Assembly: GCA_050295355.1 (NCBI GenBank)
Contig: JBNKPL010000059.1
Span: 1 to 14,082, forward strand
Length of the DNA stretch: 14,082 nt
Reading direction: 5' to 3'
DNA from: CBFDBF01 sp050295355
GTDB lineage: Bacteria > Pseudomonadota > Gammaproteobacteria > Chromatiales > Chromatiaceae
Shown here piece by piece: positions 6,561 through 13,684 of the stretch (positions within the stretch are counted from its first letter, which is position 1; each line of letters opens with the position of its first letter). Position numbers and translations under genes: made by a program. The notes under the pieces were generated by a model that saw only the letters and a program-made list of their open reading frames with translations, was not told the origin of the DNA and did no database searches.

Positions 6561-8279
6561 TCAGCACCCCGTCTCGGATTTACTTTTTTTGCACATCACC
6601 ATGCGCAGGATGGTGTGCATCACCACCACGATTAACGCGCCCAGCACCAGCAGGTAGCCCAGCAGGTCGAGCCATTCGAAATGGTCGCGGCCCGGCATGT
6701 AGAAGCCGCCCAGCCCTTTCAGACGCCCCTCTTTGGCATGGCACTCGTCACAGGCCAGGGCCTTCTCCTTGGGCGCCACCATATGGGTGATGGGCCAGTA
6801 GCTGTAGGTCTGAACAAATCCGTACTCGCCGCTGTAGGGCAGGCCGAACTCCTCCATGCCCCAGGTGATGGCCTTCTGGAAGTCGTAGTTGCCCCAGTAG
6901 GCGGCATCGTCGTCTCCCCACAGGTGCATATAGACCAGGGTATTGTTGCCCTTGTCGTAGGGCTGCACCGTCTCCATGCGCTTGAAGGGCCAGATGCGCG
7001 ACTTGGGATCGCCGAAGGAGCCGCTGAAACCGTTGATCTCCACTGGCTTGGAGGGATCGATCTTAGTGTCGATGGTGGTGTAGCGCATCCGGCCATCGAA
7101 CCAGGCGTAATAGGGCTGCAGGTTTTCGCCGTATTTGAACTCGCCCTTGATGGATTTGTAGGTCTTGCGGTGTTCGCCGTTGCCCTGGGTGTAGCCTTTG
7201 AGATAGAAGCCCTCCCCATCCTTCAGCTTGCCCGCCTCGCGCCAGTCCCAGTGGGTCTTGGTGGCCACGCCGCCGCGGGCAAATTCGGGGATATGACAGG
7301 TCTCACAGGCCACCCGGTCGGTATGGCCGTTGAGCTTGATGCCCTTGAGGCCGTCCATCTCGTGCGGCGTGTTGCCGTGACAGGACTCGCAGCTGGCGGC
7401 GTTGCGGCGCTGACCCGGCCCGCCCTTCCCCTTCGGGTCGACGGCCATCATCTGGTAGCGGCTGCCGGCTACGATGTGCCTCTCGGTGACGTGACATTCG
7501 GTGCAACTGAAGTCGAGACCGTCCGAAGCCATATGCACATCCACCGATTCGTCGGGTTCGATGAGGGCAGTGGAGAGATCGCCGTGTTTCACATTGTCGC
7601 CGCCGCCGCCCTTGAAGTGACAGCCGCCGCAGTTGGCCCGGGTGGGCATGCCCACGTTCTGCGCCACCCTGGTCAGATCGATGGGCGGCTTATCCTCGAA
7701 CATGACCGAGCACGCCTCGTTGCCCTGGGTTGGCGGCAGGCGATAGTAGGTGCCAGTGCGGTCGTGACACACCACGCAGTCGATATTCTCCTGCTTGCTG
7801 TAGTCGAAGGTGTGATCCTCGTGGCCATAGCTGGCGTGACACATGGCGCACATGCCCTCGTTGCCGCGGGCGTTGGTGCAGAAGTTGTTGACCAGGGTCT
7901 TTTTGCCCAGGACCTGGCCGGTCTCGGGATGCGTGAACTCCCATTTCCAGTGGATGGAGTGCATGAACTGCTCACCCGCCTTGTTGTGGCAGGCGAGACA
8001 GGCCTTGGTCACCTCACGACCGTCGGCGAAGGGGCCCTGCAGCTCTTTCAGTTCCGCGTGATCGGTAGTGGAGTCGCTCTCCACCGCCTGCAGCATGCGC
8101 TGCTCCGCCTCGGTGCGCTCATCGTCGGTGTACTCCGAAATGCCGATGCCGCCGCCGTCGCGCAGCTCCGGGTGGATGACGCCTCCCTTCTCAGCCGCCA
8201 GGGAATAGGCGCTCCCCCACAATATCAGGCCAAACAAGACCCCGATACGCAAAAAACCTGTGCCCCAATAATGCCCCAT
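6561..8279 (-). CDS. Octaheme c-type cytochrome, tetrathionate reductase (OTR) family
   Basis: This 572-residue exported cytochrome has eight CxxCH heme sites, starting at C94, C144, C168, C217, C259, C297, C325 and C510. The N-terminus is a signal peptide (hydrophobic residues 9-22, likely cleavage near SLAA). A C-terminal membrane helix at about 537-558 anchors it. The heme number and overall layout match the octaheme tetrathionate reductase family. The Shewanella member reduces tetrathionate, nitrite and hydroxylamine in vitro; its active-site heme has a lysine ligand, which I cannot assign here. The start is firm: GGGGGAG lies 6 bases before the ATG. The next gene encodes a cytochrome b, suggesting electron exchange with quinol. 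Physiological substrates for the family remain uncertain. Confidence 0.88.
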   Translation of the reverse strand: MGHYWGTGFLRIGVLFGLILWGSAYSLAAEKGGVIHPELRDGGGIGISEYTDDERTEAEQRMLQAVESDSTTDHAELKELQGPFADGREVTKACLACHNKAGEQFMHSIHWKWEFTHPETGQVLGKKTLVNNFCTNARGNEGMCAMCHASYGHEDHTFDYSKQENIDCVVCHDRTGTYYRLPPTQGNEACSVMFEDKPPIDLTRVAQNVGMPTRANCGGCHFKGGGGDNVKHGDLSTALIEPDESVDVHMASDGLDFSCTECHVTERHIVAGSRYQMMAVDPKGKGGPGQRRNAASCESCHGNTPHEMDGLKGIKLNGHTDRVACETCHIPEFARGGVATKTHWDWREAGKLKDGEGFYLKGYTQGNGEHRKTYKSIKGEFKYGENLQPYYAWFDGRMRYTTIDTKIDPSKPVEINGFSGSFGDPKSRIWPFKRMETVQPYDKGNNTLVYMHLWGDDDAAYWGNYDFQKAITWGMEEFGLPYSGEYGFVQTYSYWPITHMVAPKEKALACDECHAKEGRLKGLGGFYMPGRDHFEWLDLLGYLLVLGALIVVVMHTILRMVMCKKSKSETGC

Positions 8280-8365
8280 CTACTGCTCCCCCAAGCCAAC
8301 GGAAACCATCGATCCCCGCTGCCGGATCGATTGCGCAACGGGTAATTTTCGTCAACCGGGGAAAA

Positions 8366-8404
8366 TTTCGAAATGACAATCCGCAAATTTGGGTCATCTC
8401 GAAA
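8366..8404. repeat. Inverted repeat TTTCGAAATGAC / GTCATCTCGAAA
   Basis: The arms at 8366-8377 and 8393-8404 match 11 of 12 bases around a 15-base centre. The site lies 87-125 bases before the octaheme start codon, a suitable distance for an activator site or an RNA hairpin. Confidence 0.6.
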
Positions 8405-8427
8405 CGGAAGGGGTTAACGGAAGGGGT
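8403..8427. repeat. Tandem direct repeat AACGGAAGGGGT x2
   Basis: AACGGAAGGGGT occurs at 8403-8414 and again at 8416-8427, identical and one base apart (13-base period). Paired direct repeats of this size are common binding sites for response-regulator dimers. It shares two bases with the inverted repeat on its left. Confidence 0.65.
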
Positions 8428-8459
8428 GTGAACGTGTATGTTTACAGGAACTGTTCACA
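8427..8459. repeat. Inverted repeat TGTGAAC / GTTCACA
   Basis: The 7-base arms at 8427-8433 and 8453-8459 are perfect around 19 bases. Within it, TGTTTACA and TGTTCACA form an imperfect direct repeat with a 13-base step. The spacing is wrong for a standard Crp site. It sits just before the small membrane protein gene. Confidence 0.4.
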
Positions 8460-8470
8460 AGGCGGAACCC

Positions 8471-8665
8471 ATGAAAAAAGTCCTCATCGCACTCGCTATC
8501 TTTCTCGGCATTTTTATATTTCTGTACGGCGCCATCGCCGCGCTGGTCAATCAGGGGCTGAGCCTGGGCACCGCGCTTACGGTCTTCTTTCTGGTGATTG
8601 CGGGGGGCGGCGGCCTGGTATGGATCCTGCGCGACAGGCCGGAGGATTCGCCGCCGGGCGACTAG
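8471..8665 (+). CDS. Small two-helix membrane protein of unknown function
   Basis: This 64-residue protein begins MKKVLIALAIFLGIFIFLYG, a strong hydrophobic helix at about residues 4-25. A second helix lies at about 31-53, with a glycine run GGGG inside it, and the short tail is charged (RDRPEDSPPGD). I do not recognise a family. The ATG at 8471 is preferred over one at 8438 because AAGG lies 8 bases ahead and the product then starts like a membrane protein. It is divergent from the octaheme gene and converges on the cyclic-di-GMP gene with 10 bases between stops and no visible terminator. The shared upstream region suggests possible co-regulation with the cytochrome cluster. Confidence 0.6.
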   Translation: MKKVLIALAIFLGIFIFLYGAIAALVNQGLSLGTALTVFFLVIAGGGGLVWILRDRPEDSPPGD

Positions 8666-8675
8666 CTACAACGCC

Positions 8676-11312
8676 TTATACGCGTTTCTGCAGCAACTTC
8701 ACGAACTCTTCCGGCGGCAGCGGGCGGCTGTAGTAGTAGCCCTGCACCTCGCCGCACCCTTCGGCCTTGAGGAACGCCTCCTGCCCTTCGGTCTCCACCC
8801 CCTCGGCGATCACGTCCAGATCCAGGCTCCGGGCCAGGGCGATCACCGCCCGGGCAATGGCCATATCATTGGGGTTACTGGTTACCCCATCCACAAAGGA
8901 CTTGTCCACCTTCAGCCGATGCAGCGGCAGCCGCTTGAGATAACTCAAGGATGAGTAGCCGGTGCCGAAATCGTCGATGGCCAGGGTAACCCCCATGTCA
9001 CGCAGTTGCTCCAGGACGCTGATGGCCTGTTCCGCACGCTGCATGATAAAGGTCTCGGTCACCTCCAGCTCCAACATGCTGGCATCCAGTCCGGTCTTTG
9101 TCAGCACCGCATGAACTGCTTGCAGGATATCCATCTGGTCGATCTGCTGTCCGGCCACGTTGACGCTGATCCGCGCAATATCCAATCCCTGGTCGCGCCA
9201 CGCCTTGACCTGGGTGCAGGCCGTCCGCAACACCCATCCGCCAATGGGGATGATCAGGCCGGTGCTTTCGGCGACGGGGATGAAGCGTGCGGGTGAGATC
9301 ATGCCCAGTTCCGGGTGGCTCCAGCGCAGCAGCGCCTCAGCGCCCACCAGCCGGCCGTCGGCAAGTGCATACTGGGGCTGGTAGTGCAGACTCAACTCAC
9401 CCCGCTTCAACGCACCACGCAGCTCATTTCCGATCCGCAACTGCTCGGACGCCTCGGCCGTCAGCTCACTGGTGTAGAAACTGAAACGGTTCCTGCCGTT
9501 CTCCTTGGAGTGATACATGGCGGCATCGGCATTCTTCACCAGTTCGGTCACGTTCTTGCCGTCATTTGGAAACAGTACGATACCTATGCTGATGGTGATA
9601 TGGAGCTCGTTACTCTTCAGTTTGATGGACTCATCAAAGGCCGCCAACAGCTTTTCCGCCACCAGCGAGGCTTCCTCCGGTCCCGCGACCTCATCCAGGA
9701 TGATAATGAACTCATCGCCGGCCACCCGCGCCACCGTATCCTCTTCCCGCAGCAAACCGCGCAGGCGCGCGGCCACCTCCTGCAGCAACTCATCCCCCAC
9801 GGGATGGCCGAGGCTATCGTTAATGGATTTGAAGTTATCCAAATCGAGAAACAGCACCGCCACCCGGTGCTGTTCTCGCTGCGCCCGTTGCAGGGCGTGC
9901 TCCAGACGGGCATTGAACAGCAGGCGGTTGGGCAGTTCGGTCAGGGGGTCATGGTGGGCCAGGAACTGGATCTGCTCCTGGGACTGTTTGACCGAACTGA
10001 TATCCGAAAGCACCGAAACGTAGTTGGTCAGGTTGCCCTTACTATCCTTGATGGAGTCGATAGTGAGCCACGCCGGATAGGCCTCGCCGCTCTTGCGCCG
10101 ATTCCAGATCTCGCCCCGCCACCGCCCGGTCTGGGACAATGAGGTCCAGAGGGCCTGGTAGAAGGCCTCATCGTGGCGGTTGGATTTCCACAGTTGCGGC
10201 GTCTGGCCCAGCACCTCCTCTCTGGAATAGCCGCTGATGTCTGAAAGGGCCTTGTTGACGGCAAGAATCTTTGCATTTGGATCGGTAATGACTACCCCCT
10301 CGCGGGTGTTCTCAAACACCGCCGCGGCCTGCCGCAGCTCTTCCTCAATCTTCTTCTGCTCGGTGATGTCGGAAACCGCGGCGATCCAATGGGAAATCTT
10401 TCCGCTCTGATCACGGACGCAGGTGGCCAGCACTTCCCCCAAACGGGTCTCTCCATCCTTGCGCAGGTAGCGTCTTTCCGTATGGAGCGAGTCAATGTTT
10501 CCTTTTGCGATATCCTGGAACTGTCGCTTTACCTCTTCGACGTCATCGGGATGGGTGATATCGATCGGTGTCCGGCCGAGCAGTTCCGGTAGCGAATAAC
10601 CGGTAAAATCGAGAAAATGCTGGTTGGCGTCCTGGATCTCCAGATTCGGACCGGCGTAGAGAACGCCCACCCCGGTGTTTTCAAACAGCGCGCGATACAG
10701 TGCATCCTTCTCCTTGAGCGCAAGATTGGAGCGGTCGAGCTCGCGGCTGCGGTATAAAAGCTGCGCAAACAGCAACAGGGTGCCGATCACGATCACGAGC
10801 ATGACAACACCGTCCACATAAACGGAATGCTCCGTCATTTCATGGGCCTGATCGTGGACCTGGTCCCGTCTCAGCTCCAGCATCCGGGCAAGTTCGCCCA
10901 CGTTGCCCAGCAGCCGCTCATGCCGCCGCAACAGCTCTTCCTCATCCTGAATGACGTGTTTTTCATCAAGAAACAATTGCAGATCACCCCTGACCTGCAA
11001 CCACAATGAGGTAATGTCCCCGTCCAGGATCTCCCGTTGCTCAGTGTCCGCAATACGCTCCTGCAATCCGAGAAACTCCGCGTGATACGCCTCGCCGGCC
11101 TCGCGCGCGATTTGGATGGCGGCCGGGGACGGCCGCGGAACATGAATCCCCCGATACAACCACTCTGCGCTAGTGGTCAAGCTTCCCATCCTGCGCTCGA
11201 TCTCCATGGCGCCGCTCGCCTGCCAGTTGTAATACCAGGAGATACTTTTCGCGGACAGGAAAAGCGCCAGAAACAGAACGGGCGTAATGATCGACCGGCT
11301 AATAACTTTCAT
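8676..11312 (-). CDS. Membrane-bound PAS-PAS-GGDEF-EAL cyclic-di-GMP protein
   Basis: This is an 878-residue signalling protein. Helices at about 7-25 and 170-190 enclose a periplasmic sensing segment of about 145 residues with coiled-coil character. Two PAS domains follow (about 205-325 and 326-450), then GGDEF (about 455-620) and EAL (about 630-870). The cyclase signature is AGDEF, a tolerated variant, preceded by REED at the spacing of an inhibitory I-site. The EAL domain keeps its catalytic set: EALLRW, SVNVAG, LEVTE, DDFGTGYSS, LKVDKSF, AEGVE and QGYYYSRPLP. Phosphodiesterase activity is therefore likely, and cyclase activity is possible. The ATG has no Shine-Dalgarno of its own; it overlaps the stop of a 16-codon leader ORF as ATGA. 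The PAS ligand is unknown. Confidence 0.93.
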   Translation of the reverse strand: MKVISRSIITPVLFLALFLSAKSISWYYNWQASGAMEIERRMGSLTTSAEWLYRGIHVPRPSPAAIQIAREAGEAYHAEFLGLQERIADTEQREILDGDITSLWLQVRGDLQLFLDEKHVIQDEEELLRRHERLLGNVGELARMLELRRDQVHDQAHEMTEHSVYVDGVVMLVIVIGTLLLFAQLLYRSRELDRSNLALKEKDALYRALFENTGVGVLYAGPNLEIQDANQHFLDFTGYSLPELLGRTPIDITHPDDVEEVKRQFQDIAKGNIDSLHTERRYLRKDGETRLGEVLATCVRDQSGKISHWIAAVSDITEQKKIEEELRQAAAVFENTREGVVITDPNAKILAVNKALSDISGYSREEVLGQTPQLWKSNRHDEAFYQALWTSLSQTGRWRGEIWNRRKSGEAYPAWLTIDSIKDSKGNLTNYVSVLSDISSVKQSQEQIQFLAHHDPLTELPNRLLFNARLEHALQRAQREQHRVAVLFLDLDNFKSINDSLGHPVGDELLQEVAARLRGLLREEDTVARVAGDEFIIILDEVAGPEEASLVAEKLLAAFDESIKLKSNELHITISIGIVLFPNDGKNVTELVKNADAAMYHSKENGRNRFSFYTSELTAEASEQLRIGNELRGALKRGELSLHYQPQYALADGRLVGAEALLRWSHPELGMISPARFIPVAESTGLIIPIGGWVLRTACTQVKAWRDQGLDIARISVNVAGQQIDQMDILQAVHAVLTKTGLDASMLELEVTETFIMQRAEQAISVLEQLRDMGVTLAIDDFGTGYSSLSYLKRLPLHRLKVDKSFVDGVTSNPNDMAIARAVIALARSLDLDVIAEGVETEGQEAFLKAEGCGEVQGYYYSRPLPPEEFVKLLQKRV

Positions 11313-11359
11313 ATGTGAGTGGCGCTTCGGCCCTGTTCCTGATTTTCGCTTTTCATCAT
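11309..11359 (-). CDS. Candidate 16-codon leader ORF coupled to the cyclic-di-GMP gene
   Basis: A strong GGAGGG (11370-11365) lies 5 bases before ATGATG at 11359-11354. The frame reads MMKSENQEQGRSATHI and stops at TGA (11311-11309), which overlaps the ATG of the GGDEF-EAL gene in an ATGA junction. The downstream gene has no ribosome-binding site of its own, so its translation probably depends on termination of this short ORF. The peptide itself shows no recognisable feature and may matter only for coupling. Confidence 0.5.
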   Translation of the reverse strand: MMKSENQEQGRSATHI

Positions 11360-11472
11360 AGACACCCTCCGAAATCCCTACGGATCACAGGCTCTCTGCC
11401 ACAACCGATGTCAGCTTTTTATTATGGAACTGTGTCAGATCTTCAGATAGACCGTTCGTGTAGTACCCATCC

Positions 11473-11500
11473 AGTATAGTATCGATAGATATTAGTGAAA
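11473..11500 (-). promoter_or_regulatory. Candidate sigma-70 promoter for the cyclic-di-GMP gene
   Basis: On the minus strand TTTCAC (11500-11495) and TATACT (11478-11473) are 16 bases apart, in an AT-rich stretch just after uup. Initiation near 11466 would give a leader of about 107 bases before the short coupled ORF. The rest of the gap 11313-11545 shows no further gene, and no terminator for uup is evident. Confidence 0.45.
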
Positions 11501-11545
11501 CTTTAGACTCAGTTTTTATTATTTCCCACTCGCGGCAACCCGAAC

Positions 11546-13444
11546 TCAGGATACGGAAGACTCCAGCTCCTCCCATCGGCTGTAGGCCTGCTCCAGTTCC
11601 GCCTCCACCTCCGACAGACGTGTCTTCTGGGCCGCGATACCGTCCCCATCCTGTTGATAAAAGGCGGGGTCCGCCATACGACCCTGTATGACCACCATCT
11701 CCTCTTCCAGTTCCTCGATTCGCTTCGGCAGGGTCTCCAGCTCCCGCTGCTCCTTGTAGCCCAGCTTTTTGGCCGCCGGTTTCGGCTTGGGCCTGGTTCG
11801 ATCCGGATCGGGCTTTTTGGCGGCCGCGGCCGGTTTGCTGGCGGCGACGGGTTGCCGCTGGCGCTGCCAGTCGTCATAGCCGCCTACATACTCGGCGACC
11901 CTGCCGCCCCCCTCGAACACCAGGGTGCTGGTCACCACATTGTTGAGAAAGGCGCGGTCGTGGCTCACCAGCAGCAGGGTTCCCTGGTACTCCAGCAGCA
12001 GTTCCTCCAGCAGTTCCAGGGTCTCCACATCCAGATCATTGGTGGGTTCGTCCATCACCAGCACGTTGAAGGGACGGGTGAAGAGTTTCGCCAGCAACAG
12101 CCGGTTGCGCTCGCCTCCAGAAAGAGCGGAGACCGGCTGCGCGGCCCGGTCGGGAGTGAACAGAAAATCCTGCAGGTAGCTGATGACATGTTTTTTCTTG
12201 CCGCTCACCTCCACCTGATCACTGCCCTCCGCCACGTTGTCCCGCACGGAGGCGGCGGGGTTCAGGCTGGCCCGCAGCTGATCGAAATAGGCCACCTCGA
12301 CTTTTGTACCCAACCGCACGGAGCCGCTGTCGGGCGCCAGCCGGCCCAGCAGTAGATTGAGCAGGGTGGTCTTGCCGCTGCCGTTGGGTCCGATCACCCC
12401 CACCTTGTCGCCGCGCAGTATGGTGGTGGAGAAATTGCGGATCACGGGCTTCCCCTCCCAGGCGTAGTCCACCCCCTCCGCCTCCACCACCAACTTGCCG
12501 GAACGCTCCGCCTCCTGCAGGGAGAGCCGCGCCGAGCCATCCTGTTCCCGCCGCTGCAGCCGTTCGTCGCGCATCTTCTTCAGGGCGCGCACCCGTCCCT
12601 CGTTGCGGGTGCGCCGCGCCTTGATGCCCTGACGAATCCACACCTCTTCCTGGGCCAGCTTCTTGTCGAAGCGCTGCTGTTCCATCTCCTCCGCATGGAG
12701 CATCTCCTCCTTGCGGCGCAGGAAGTTGTCGTAGTCGCCCGGCCAGTCGGTAAGCCTGCCCCGGTCCAGTTCCAGGATGCGGGTGGCCAGACTGCGCAGG
12801 AACGCCCGGTCGTGGGTGATGAACAGCAGGGTGCCGCCGTAGCCGAGGAGGAACTCCTCCAGCCACTCAATGGATTCGATGTCGAGATGGTTGGTGGGTT
12901 CGTCCAGCAGCAGCAGATCGGGTCCCGGGGCCAGCGCCCGGGCCAGCAGGGCGCGCCGCTTCAGCCCGCCGGAGAGTTGATCAAAGGCCGCTTCGGGATC
13001 GAGAGCGAGGCGGGAGATCACCGTTTCCACCCGTTGCTCCAGTTGCCACCCGTCCGCCGCCTCCAGCTCATGCTGTACCCGCGCCAGCTGCGCCAACAGC
13101 CCGGGCTCCTGATTGTGCTCCAATTGGACGCTTATCTGGTGATAGCGCTGCACCAGCGCCCCCAGTTCGCCGATGCCGCCGGCCACCACATCGAACAGGC
13201 TGCCCTGGGTGTCGTCCGGCACCTCCTGGGTCAGCCGGGCCACCTTTGCCCCCTGTTGCAGCACCATCCGGCCGTCATCCGGCTGCAACTCCCCGGCCAG
13301 CAGTTTCATCAGGCTGGACTTGCCTGCTCCGTTGCGGCCCAGCAGGCAGATCCGCTCTCCCGGCTCAATGGAAAAAGAGACGCCGTCCAGCAGGGGGGCG
13401 CCGCCAAAACCGAGTTGGATGTCGCGAAGGGTAATTAAAGCCAT
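11546..13444 (-). CDS. uup: Uup, ABC-F family ATPase
   Basis: This 632-residue soluble protein has two ABC ATPase domains and no membrane segment, matching Uup of Escherichia coli (about 635 residues). ABC-F proteins act on the ribosome, and Uup mutants show raised precise excision of transposons. First domain: Walker A GRNGAGKS at 36-43, signature LSGGLKRR, Walker B LLLLDEPTNHLD. Second domain: GPNGSGKTT, LSGGERNRLLLAKLF, LVMDEPTNDLD. The linker between them is rich in arginine and glutamate, as in the family. The segment HVISYLQDFLFTPDRA and the lysine-rich hinge before a C-terminal coiled coil are characteristic of Uup rather than EttA or YheS. The start codon lacks a clear Shine-Dalgarno sequence, but the N-terminus MALITLRDIQLGFGG is typical. 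Confidence 0.95.
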   Translation of the reverse strand: MALITLRDIQLGFGGAPLLDGVSFSIEPGERICLLGRNGAGKSSLMKLLAGELQPDDGRMVLQQGAKVARLTQEVPDDTQGSLFDVVAGGIGELGALVQRYHQISVQLEHNQEPGLLAQLARVQHELEAADGWQLEQRVETVISRLALDPEAAFDQLSGGLKRRALLARALAPGPDLLLLDEPTNHLDIESIEWLEEFLLGYGGTLLFITHDRAFLRSLATRILELDRGRLTDWPGDYDNFLRRKEEMLHAEEMEQQRFDKKLAQEEVWIRQGIKARRTRNEGRVRALKKMRDERLQRREQDGSARLSLQEAERSGKLVVEAEGVDYAWEGKPVIRNFSTTILRGDKVGVIGPNGSGKTTLLNLLLGRLAPDSGSVRLGTKVEVAYFDQLRASLNPAASVRDNVAEGSDQVEVSGKKKHVISYLQDFLFTPDRAAQPVSALSGGERNRLLLAKLFTRPFNVLVMDEPTNDLDVETLELLEELLLEYQGTLLLVSHDRAFLNNVVTSTLVFEGGGRVAEYVGGYDDWQRQRQPVAASKPAAAAKKPDPDRTRPKPKPAAKKLGYKEQRELETLPKRIEELEEEMVVIQGRMADPAFYQQDGDGIAAQKTRLSEVEAELEQAYSRWEELESSVS

Positions 13445-13464
13445 ACAAAAACCAGTGATAAATA

Positions 13465-13493
13465 CGTGACGCGGCCGATTTGTCTGTTAGAAT
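13465..13493 (+). promoter_or_regulatory. Weak candidate promoter towards the Crp/Fnr gene
   Basis: TAGAAT (13488-13493) is a fair -10 hexamer. CGTGAC (13465-13470) lies 17 bases upstream as a poor -35. The 240-base gap between uup and the regulator must also hold the uup promoter, for which I see no convincing hexamers. Confidence 0.25.
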
Positions 13494-13518
13494 CCCAGAC
13501 TTAACAAAGGAAAGGAGA

Positions 13519-13677
13519 TTGTACCCTACCGGCGGCCAGGCACGGCTGGAAAATCGGGCAGGGTACGCCCCATGGGTTGGCTCGCCAAAAAAAGGCCCGT
13601 GGGATAGCTACATCAATAAATTGAGTACGGCCACCCTATATGGAGCGGCCGCTATAGTTGCCGAATCTGGATTGTAA
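13519..13677 (+). CDS. Possible 52-residue small protein upstream of the Crp/Fnr gene
   Basis: A TTG start at 13519 is preceded by AAAGG at an 8-base distance, within AAAGGAAAGGAG. The frame runs to TAA at 13675-13677, 7 bases before the Crp/Fnr ATG. The peptide holds RLENRAGYAPWVGSPKKG, PWDSYINKL and a C-terminal stretch ATLYGAAAIVAESGL that could be a helix. I do not recognise it. The third codon positions are less GC-rich than in neighbouring genes, which weakens the case. The same bases form a GTACCCT/AGGGTAC stem (13521-13527 with 13560-13566), so a structured RNA leader is an alternative reading. Confidence 0.3.
   Translation: MYPTGGQARLENRAGYAPWVGSPKKGPWDSYINKLSTATLYGAAAIVAESGL
13521..13566 (+). 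other. Stem-loop in the leader of the Crp/Fnr gene
   Basis: GTACCCT (13521-13527) pairs exactly with AGGGTAC (13560-13566). A further CC/GG pairing and a CCAG/CTGG stem lie inside. It sits directly after a purine-rich AAAGGAAAGGAG. It does not match any riboswitch consensus I know. Confidence 0.3.
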
Positions 13678-13684
13678 AAACTAA

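Larger units (their letters stand above)
8280..8470. promoter_or_regulatory. Divergent control region between the octaheme gene and the small membrane protein gene
   Basis: This 191-base gap separates divergent starts and is crowded with symmetry, listed separately: a 12-base-arm inverted repeat, a tandem 12-base repeat and a 7-base-arm inverted repeat. For the minus strand, TTGACG (8355-8350) could be a -35 hexamer, but the -10 at 17 bases (AATCGA) is poor. That would fit an activator-dependent promoter for the octaheme gene. No sigma-54 type -24/-12 pair was seen. Confidence 0.45.

Noticed and set aside
6681..8345. A 554-codon open frame on the plus strand opposite the octaheme gene
   Set aside because: The composition is biased (runs of A, V, G, L) and no motif is seen. 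The minus strand has eight CxxCH sites and a signal peptide.
11385..11576. A 63-codon minus-strand frame between uup and the cyclic-di-GMP gene
   Set aside because: It starts inside uup, crosses an AT-rich promoter-like stretch, and has no ribosome-binding site or family resemblance.
13500..13680. A known riboswitch (cyclic-di-GMP, molybdenum cofactor, TPP or cobalamin) before the Crp/Fnr gene
   Set aside because: None of the conserved core sequences of these classes could be found. Only a simple stem is supported.
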